From NCBI GenBank assembly GCA_029959195.1, contig CP114121.1, positions 2,356,001-2,420,000 on the forward strand: a stretch of 64,000 bases of DNA. The letters run 5' to 3'. The stretch comes from Dictyophora rubrovolvata (Eukaryota > Basidiomycota > Agaricomycetes > Phallales > Phallaceae). Each line of letters begins with the position of its first letter. The stretch's first letter is position 1. The notes below the pieces were generated by a model. The model did no database searches. It was given only the letters and a program-made list of their open reading frames with translations, and was not told the DNA's origin. The translations under genes were made by a program, and so were the position numbers. Below, in pieces: positions 55,956 through 64,000 of this stretch.

Positions 55956-57645
55956 ATGGATGAAGAATATGACGTATGTTTATGTTATTATTGAATTGCA
56001 CACGCGCTTATCCACTTTTATCTAGGTCATCGTTCTCGGAACAGGTCTCACAGAATGTATTCTATCGGGATTGCTGTCTGTTGAAGGAAAGAAAGTCTTA
56101 CACATGGATCGTAACGACTATTATGGCGGTGAAACCGCCAGTCTTAACTTGACCCAAGTTCGTGCTCATCCAACACCCGCACTAACGTCGATATCGATGA
56201 TCTGATCCGAACCAACCATTTGCAGCTGTATCGCAAATTCCGTCCCGGTGAAGAACCCCCAGCAGAGTTGGGACGGGACAGAGATTACGCCGTTGATCTC
56301 GTTCCCAAATTCATTATTGCATCTGGAGAACTGACAAAGATGCTTGTTCATACCGATGTTACCCGATATCTGGAATTCAAGCAGATCGCTGGTAGTTTTG
56401 TCTATCGTGATGGAAAGATCTCAAAAGTGCCAAGTACCGAAATGGAGGCCGTTAAGAGCCCTCTTATGGGTCTCTTTGAGAAGAGACGTGCGAAGAAGTT
56501 TTTCGAGTTCTTGCAGAACTGGAAGGAGGAGGATCCAGCGACGCATCAGGGTGGGGCTATTGCTATTCATGATTTCGTTTTCGGATTTGGTTCATCGTGA
56601 ATTTTCATTCAGGAGTTGATCTAGACAAGGACAGTATGAAAGCTGTTTATGAGAAGTTCGGCCTTGAGCCTGGCACTCAAGACTTTATTGGACATGCGAT
56701 GGCCTTATATCTAGATGACGAGTAAGCAACTACTAGGCTTTCTTCTTCCTGACCCATTCACGTCCTAATCTCCACCAACCAGTTACATCACCAAACACGC
56801 CCGTCCTGCTTACGAGCGTATTGTTCTTTATACTTCCAGCATGGCTCGATACGGCAAATCGCCGTACATTTACCCACTCTACGGTCTTGGTGAACTTCCG
56901 CAGTCTTTCGCAAGATTAAGCGCTATCTACGGTGGTACTTACATGCTGGATAAGAAAGTCGATGAAATCGTGGTGGACGGTGATGGTAAATTCGTCGGTG
57001 TCAGGTGTGGCGACGAAGTCGCGAAAGCTAAACAGGTCGTGGGCGATCCTAGTTATTTTGGTGCTGCAGAGAACGGCGGAAAGCTTCGCGTAGTCGAGGA
57101 GAAGAAGGTCGTCAGAGCTATCTGTATTCTCAAGCATCCTATCCCGGGAACGGATGATTCCGATTCAGTGCAGTTGATTATACCCCAGAATCAAGTTAAC
57201 CGGAGAAATGGTTAGTGCGTTGGTTTGGTTTTTCGAGCGTTGCCTAATTACGATCAATTAGATATCTACATCGCTATGGTTTCCTCGACACATAATGTCT
57301 GTGCTAAGGACATATACGTCGCTATTGTTAGTACAATCGTCGAGACTGACAAGCCTGAGCTTGAAATCACCCCTGGTATCAATCTTTTGGGACCCGTTTA
57401 CCAAAAGTACGTCAGCTGGATGCATCATATTGGCATGTGGCTAATTATCATCCTTTAGATTCGTGTCCGTGACCCCCGTGTACGTACCAGTCTCTGATGG
57501 TCGAGCAGACAACATCTATATTACACGTTCTTATGATGCGACTTCTCATTTCGAAACTGTCGTTGACGATGTTCACGATGTATGGAACAGGGTTGTAGGC
57601 TCAAAATTGGTTCTGAAAAAGCGGGACGTCAATGTCGAAGCGTAA
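55956..57645 (+). CDS. GDI1: Rab GDP-dissociation inhibitor (447 aa)
   Basis: A cytosolic chaperone that extracts prenylated, GDP-bound Rab GTPases from membranes and recycles them in vesicle traffic. Seven exons with short GT-AG introns give 447 residues, the normal length (about 440-450). Hallmarks: N-terminal [20 protein letters not shown] dinucleotide-fold motif, [10 protein letters not shown], then the Rab-binding platform segments [11 protein letters not shown] and [20 protein letters not shown], with MARYGKSP before them. The C-terminal [12 protein letters not shown] matches fungal GDIs. The first exon is only 18 nt (MDEEYD), a common fungal GDI arrangement. Every junction is in frame. 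Single-copy, essential in yeast. Confidence 0.96.
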
Positions 57646-59475
57646 ATCATGATCAAGACGATCTATCCTACTAATTTTTTTTTCTTTTTCTTTTTCTTTA
57701 TCTCTTCAGATACAGATAGTAAACCAGCGGTAGTAGTTTATAGGAAATTTTGTAAGAAATAGATAAATACAGATGATGTTTACCATACACATGCCAAGAA
57801 TGGATCGTTTCAGGCTGTCTCATTAGCGCCCGAAATTTGCTCGATACTCACTTGGCTACCTCCGCAATCACCGGCCTATATCTCCTTCATTTCTCTTCAG
57901 CGACCAACGCCATCTGATAGAAAAGCAAAGTTGCGCAATGTTTTGAGGCAGGCGGAGGTGCTATTAAATTGGAGGTAGCGATATCGCTGAACTGGATTCT
58001 GTGAGCTGCCTTTCATGATCGCTTGCGTAGTGTGTTTATGTACAAATCAACCTTATAGGTTCTCCTTTATTCCAGTGTTCAAGCTTTAAAGTTTGAGTGT
58101 CACGAGCTGTGCAATATCGGATTTGATTCTTTTGGACTATTCGTTAAGTTGCATCGCTCTCAATATACACATCACGTTTCCATGGTCATTCTTTATCTCG
58201 CAGTTTGACCTGTACGTATTAGTCGCCATACTAAGTGATCGACTATCGCGCTGACATTGATTATAACTCGTATAGTTTATGACTTGAAGGAGTGAGCGAT
58301 CTTAGACCTGGTTCTTTTTTTTTAGATCATAGATGATCATCATGGATGCCAATAAGCCCGAGATACGCGCATTTAGCTATATCTTTATCTTGTTGACTAG
58401 CTGTTCTAGATGATTGGCGGTTTCTAATTCTCCTTATGTATATCAACTCATCAGGGCTTTACGGTTACTGGAACCTTCGAAAACCAATGATTACTACTCG
58501 AAAAGAGTATACAGACCCAGCTTGGTCGACATAATATCACCAAAATCAATCGAGGATTGACCGCTGTTGGTGTTCCGGTACTAGACGGTTGCGAAAATAA
58601 TACGACATGTCTTTGGAGAAAGGGACCATCGAATTTGGCAAGTTTTTACACATGAGCGGGTCATTTCCCATCGTCCCCAGTCGCACAATAACCATCAGTT
58701 GTGATCCAAGATGACTCATAGAATTTCATTTTATACTACTTGGAGCTTTCGCTTTGGCTTACATTTATACCTTTCCGTTCTTTCCGTTCATCAGGATGAA
58801 AGCAGTGCGAAGCTGTATGTGATGTTTATTATATCTTGCTTTGAACATGTTTCAGTGACATAGATTTCTTTTTAAATTGGGTCCAACCGATTAGGACCAA
58901 AGTAGACTAGTGCTTTTTCCAGTCACTTGAGGCCCTGCAGCTTGTTTCCGAAGGAACTAAAAAACCAACTGTGTTTTAAAATTACATGATGAACAGCGAC
59001 AGATTGATGGCCGGTCTGCGGAACTGAATTAAAAAAATCCAAGCAGTAAACGGTTCCCATCAAATTAGGAGAGGACAGATAAAAACCTGAAACTCGATTA
59101 TATGAAGGGAAATCCCAGAGGCCATGTTTTTTTACTGTTGACAGGATGGAGCCAATGTCTATGCCACAACTGTGGGTATCAGGTAAATTGAGCCAGTACT
59201 GCAAGGAGCATCATTCTAACAAGTGTATATCTGCACTCTATTCAAAGGATTTATATTCCCTGTGATCTAGAGATTCAATCTGCACACCGAGTATTTAGTC
59301 GTAACGACCCTAGTGGCGCGTTTATCAATCGTGCCAATGTTAATCTAATTAAATACCTTCCTTGACCCGCGTCTGAAAGATCTAAATATCAGATCTAACA
59401 CCGCTTTTGTTTTTTTCTTCTTTCCACTTAAGTAGCACACGGCTTTACGGTCTCCACTCACTATCTGGTGAAATT
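57646..59475. other. No gene identified
   Basis: Long AT-rich intergenic stretch. T-rich run after the GDI stop (57677-57705). The open frames are short and show no domain. Confidence 0.5.
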
Positions 59476-62289
59476 ATGCCCCAAAATCATCGAAAAGCTT
59501 GCAAAGAATGCAGGAGACTACGGTTAGGCTGTGATAGGTAAATATTGACCGGTTCCAAACATACTTGTGGAGTGTTGACAATGCGACCTTATCAGGGAAA
59601 TTCCATGTTATAACTGCAAAAGGAGGGGATGTTCCTCAATCTGTCCTGACGGTAGAGTCATCGAAATTAACAACTTTTTTGTGGCTTCTTTGTTCACGTT
59701 TCCATTATCAGGGACATTAGAGAAGGGCGCTCGGTATGTTTTCTTCAATCTCTTCGCCGCGCACGCTTGCGTGATAGTTACACTCATGGCTATATCTTAA
59801 GATCGCGAAGTACGATTATTATTGAGCTTCAAGAAACTATAGCCGAGCTGCGTAACTGGAATTTTCTGCTGGAGGATGCCTTGCGTAAACTACAAGCTAC
59901 AGTCTCTTCAGAACCACATCCGCTGTTACGAGACCGAACGCCTTCGAAGCCCCCCCGGGATTTTAGCACGCCCGGGTCGGGCCAAACCCCTTCGTCTGAT
60001 ATCCAAGAAGAAGAAATTCTTGACGCTCTTGGCAAATTTTCCATTATCGGAGACGGTGAAACTTCTTTGCATGGGCCAACAGTCTTGGCTGAGGTAATAG
60101 TATTTTCAAAGTTGTCTGCTATTGTGCCAATTCAGACTTATTGATTTTGCCAAAAAAAAAAGTATTCCATAAAAGAGAACCCTGCGCTTCTCTCTGATCT
60201 TGTACCGCACGCGGAACGACCGGAGAGTCCGATGGCATTGCCGCCAGATATCATTTTACTCAGCGCGCTCTTCCCTTTTCCGCCTGGACCTATACCACTC
60301 GAAAGGCTGGACGATTTTCTCGGTCTGTTACCCCCGTACCAGACAGCACTAACGCTCTCCCAATCATATTTTAACAACTTCTCTTGGTGGTAAGAAGTAT
60401 CTCTCTCCATTGCATTTCCACAAGACATCTTCGACTAAAAAAGCTACTTGATGAGATATAGTGTGAATCCTGTTCCGCAGGACATTTTCACGGCCTGCGT
60501 TCTCGCCGAGTGCTATGATATTCATGGAGTGCCCGTGACGTCGCTACGTCCTGTTTCCCCACATATTCTCTCGATCTTTTTTATGATTTGCGGATTGGGA
60601 AGCCTTGCGGACGTTGATAATGGTCATCGGTTCGTTGAAGCGGAGGAGTTTCATACCATTGCTAGAGCCGCGCTGTGCATTCGACCTGTTTATGAATACC
60701 CATCGTTACATGCTGCACAATCAATGGTGAGTCTCTACAGTCCACTTTTGAACTACGTTTCTGATACTTGACTGTTTTTTAGATAGTCATGTTGCTATAC
60801 CATATGTGCACTGAGAAGCGGAGTAATGGATATGTAATTGCCCTCTGGAGTGTACTGGGACGCATGTGCGAGATGGTACGTTGAGGAAACACGTTTGCGT
60901 CGTGTGAGAATGCAAAACTGATATATCATCACCGGCAGTTAAATTTAAGTAAGTCTACTCTGATGTCATAAGGAATTTACTGGTTGGCGGGCTGAGCGAC
61001 CTTTTTGGATACTATTATTATAGATTTCGATCAGCGGAAATTTAAAAAGGAATGCATCGAGCTGCGGCGGCTTGTGTTTTGGGAAATTATGAATTTGGAT
61101 TCGTGGTATGTAAGTATGTGTAGATTTTATTCATATGATGCTTAGGCATGTGTGTCTGTGGGGTTTTTGAACATAAGTTATCTGTCCATAGGCTTTTGGC
61201 TCTGGACGAGCGAAATCGCTCAAGTTCAATGTCATTACGTGTAATAAGCCAGTTGATCCCGATCAACACCTGGGCGGAGGATGTGAGTAGTCGATGTCAG
61301 TGCACCAATATTGACCGAGTAAAACTAATCATTCAAAATAAAAAAACAGGGCATATGTGGAAACACAAATTCACGGAAGCGCTCGATAGTGTCGTGGATC
61401 GGGCCTTCAGAGAAAAGGGGTCTACCTACTCGTTAATTCACCAGCTTAATAATGAACTACGCAATGTTCCTCAGCCACCTGCAATTGAATGGCCGGAGGA
61501 TGCGAAGCGGCGAGCGGCGGTCTTAGGCGTACCGGTGGGAGAGCATAAACGAGCAATGCAAAGGTTTTTAGCCAAGGTATCAATTGAAACTGGTAAGATA
61601 CATTTCGTTTGCTTTGTAATGGTCTACTGTAAGGAGATTCATCAATGCTCATTCAGCTGGATTTTTTGTATAGGTATTTTGCATTTGCATAGATGGTTTT
61701 TTTCGCAAGCGATTCGTGATAATCCGGGGAATCCATTCGAACACCCTTTTGGAAGTTCCGTTAAGATGGCGTTGGAAGCGTCATGCAAGCTCATTAGTGC
61801 GACCCATGATATATACCGGTTTCAACACATCAGTGCGGTGGCTTTTCGTATCGTATGGACACATGCGTATTCTGCAGCAGTAAGGTGATATATTTTAATC
61901 CGATATGACTAAGTGACGTGTTTTCGCTTAGATGGTTCTGGGAGCGTTCATTTCGGTATACCCTACGCTTGACGAATCTGTTAACGCTTTAGCGTCTTTT
62001 GATTGTGTATGTGAGATGTTTATAACCATGGAGAAGAATCGCCTGACATCTATTAAAGCTTTGGTAAGCTTCCGGGTTTTCGTGGATTTATAGATTGACC
62101 TCTAATGAACGTCAATGACTGTCTCGGCTGTAGCATGTTCTCCGTCATTTGCAGACTGGAGTGCACCAAGCTCGATTATCCGGGAAGCCCTCCTTCAACA
62201 CACATGATCTGGAAATGCTTGGTTTCTGGACGAATGTGCCCGATCCCTACAATAATTCTAATTCAACATCACCGCCTACTACAACTTGA
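59476..62289 (+). CDS. Zn2Cys6 fungal transcription factor
   Basis: Exon 1 to 2 encode the zinc cluster: KACKECRRLRLGCDREIPC, then YNCKRRGCSSICPDG, which binds two zinc ions through six cysteines. It is followed by a leucine-containing linker/coiled coil (ELQETIAELRNWNFLLEDAL) and PHPLLRD, typical of Agaricomycete members. The fungal-trans regulatory region runs from about 60220 to 62090 (LDDFLGLLPPYQTAL, ECYDIHGVPVTSLRP, HILSIFFMICGLGSL, ARAALCIRPVYEYPSLHAAQ, LWSVLGRMCEM). The last exon (HVLRHLQTGVHQARLSG) ends SPPTTT. About 12 exons, all joins checked in frame except the short exons at 60900-61150, which I did not fully resolve. No target genes are implied by neighbours. Confidence 0.85.
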
Positions 62290-64000
62290 TTCTTTTTCCT
62301 TTACATCCTCGGGTTTGGGGAGGTCATATCGTAGACGAAAGGTGGAGTTAGATTAAAATTCAGTATGTAATGTGATCAGCTTAGCGGTGTATTTATACCT
62401 GGTCAATTAGAATATCAACGGCAGGGGCCACAGGGGCACTGCCACAGTTCAGCACCAGCCCTAATAATAAATGACACGGACGCATGATGGACTGAACTGA
62501 GTGCAAGCGGCGTGGGTGATGCTTACATATTTTTAAGGCACGGCAGTACAAAAAAAATCAAGAGGCCTTTCTGTGAATTAATAAGCTATTACGATATTTG
62601 CCATTGAATTGAATTCCCTTTCAGCGGAGGAAATAGGAATTGAATGAGGAAAAGGAAAATAACCCGACTTGCATTGGGATCGCTTCGGCCCGCAGGCATT
62701 TCGACTAACTGTTGTCTTTTTCCCTAGCTGCTTTGTTAAATGTTTTTAAAGTGGAGCAAAGGGAGATAAGAAAGATTGCTGATGAATATAAAATATGCGA
62801 ATTTGTGATGGTCCAACGGTATCCTCTGCTTTGAGCTGGTTTCAAGGCAGTCCGAGCAAACCGCAATGGACTCCCGTGGACTGTGAAATATTTGAACGCC
62901 GAATAGACGCCTTGGCTTCTTCCTGTCACGAACCATGCCGACTTGGGCTTCTTAGATTTTAAGCACAATTGAAGCACAATACTTCTTCAGGAGAACCAGT
63001 CACGAAATGTCGAAGAAATCGGAGAAACCTGAATTACTTTAATGAAGTTCGTGGAGAAAGACGGTGACCATGTGCCACTATTTCGGAACTTCCGACCATA
63101 GCAAAAATCAGTGTCTGGCTTCCACCCCGCTATGAAGTTATTGGACGAGACTTCCCAAAATGCCCTATATATCGAGATAAAGAAAAGGCTGCAAAATATA
63201 GATCGATAACCATTCTTGGATGTGGCAGACTCCGGTAACCGTTGTTTTCAAAAAAATTCAATCAATGGGGAAGCTGATTGGCGACCGGAAAATAAGATGC
63301 TTTGCGTGCGGGAAATTTACAACTTATGCGGCTCGCGAATTCGAATCGCTGGTGGTTCAGGTCTCATTTTTATTGGGGGGTCCGGCTTCCTCCTTTCCAC
63401 CAGCTGATCACTCTTTTTCGAAAACCTCGCGCATCCTGCTTTCCCGGGTGTAGTCTGCTGTTGAGGTGTTGGCGCAGTCAGCAGACACTGTTTAAGGAGT
63501 GCATCCAATGCAGTTCGTTGTAGAGGATCTTTCAGCCTATGCATCTGCTTGTGGGTTCTTTCACCCCCTCCACCCTGTTTATATCGAAAGTTACTTATTA
63601 TTTCAAAAGTCATTTCGTACAAGCAATCATTATTCGCGACCATTACCTTTCTAGTATATACCCACCGTAAGTGCAGCCCATGTTAGTCCTGCTCAGTTCT
63701 GTTCTCATTATCTCCACAAGTCACATCTATCGATGATGAAGTTTGTGCTTTATTTTTCGTTGGAAAGGATGAAATAACGGTGTTTCTCAGGTTGAATTTG
63801 TCTGGAAAAGTCGACTTTCGTTAGGAAAAGTTCTATACATCTTCGTAAGCGTATTCGTTTACTCTAAACCAACTCTTTTGATGTAAAGCCGTCTTTAGAA
63901 TCGTTTTTTTGGCTTAACGGCCTTGATAATCAACTGCGCTAGTACGTAATTCAAACTACATGCACGTTACGGCATTGTTTCAACGCGTTGAGTAGTTGCA
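62290..64000. other. No gene identified; one possible exon
   Basis: A minus-strand frame at 63317-63545, opening at a cag|atg, reads MHRLKDPLQRTALDALLKQ and then TPQQQTTPGKAGCARFSKK. It has protein-like composition but no family and no resolved neighbours. The remainder holds nothing that I recognise. Confidence 0.3.

Overview
The window reads as nuclear DNA of a mushroom-forming basidiomycete (Agaricomycetes). Genes are split by many short GT-AG introns of about 45-70 nt. The families present are ones expanded in these fungi: F-box/leucine-repeat proteins, DUF6533 and DUF6534 membrane proteins, NACHT-WD40 proteins, and a kinase group whose catalytic loop reads H-(R/K)-D-C. All assignments come from reading the sequence; no database search was run.

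Layout. 0-9 kb: a decayed tandem-duplicated block on the minus strand, with two intact small paralogues (31-665, 5198-5845), a broken protein kinase, three copies of a shared upstream segment, and hairpin repeats. 9.5-10.7 kb: aldo/keto reductase. 11.0-12.7 kb: damaged DUF6533 gene. 13.8-17.3 kb: two tandem F-box genes, the second broken. 17.5-18.0 kb: inverted copy of the 3' end of the DUF6534 gene that lies at 31.8-33.7 kb. 18.3-22.4 kb: secreted isochorismatase-like hydrolase and a NIPA-type magnesium transporter. 23.5-24.7 kb: remnants of small, possibly secreted proteins. 25.7-26.9 kb: class 3 lipase. 27-31.7 kb: gene-poor, with a 215-bp foldback MITE. 31.8-40.2 kb: two DUF6534 paralogues flanking three tandem copies of a small gene with a KEN-box-like motif. 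40.8-44.9 kb: NACHT-WD40 gene broken by a LINE fragment and a solo LTR. 45.7-49.7 kb: four mutually related unknown genes arranged Y-X / X'-Y' as a mirror image, with a fifth small gene and two copies of a hairpin-forming 166-bp repeat. 49.8-53.4 kb: proline-repeat gene and a nest of repeats. 53.7-62.3 kb: unknown disordered protein, Rab GDP-dissociation inhibitor, and a Zn2Cys6 transcription factor.

The housekeeping-type genes (GDI, NIPA, AKR, lipase, isochorismatase, Zn2Cys6) look intact. The expanded families (kinase, F-box, DUF6533, NLR, KEN-box) each include broken copies, so the window is a mosaic of stable genes and fast birth-and-death families with transposon insertions. The best candidate for something undescribed is the X/Y gene cluster at 45.7-49.7 kb, followed by the KEN-box tandem family at 34.0-36.6 kb and a conserved 7-nt microexon in the DUF6534 pair.
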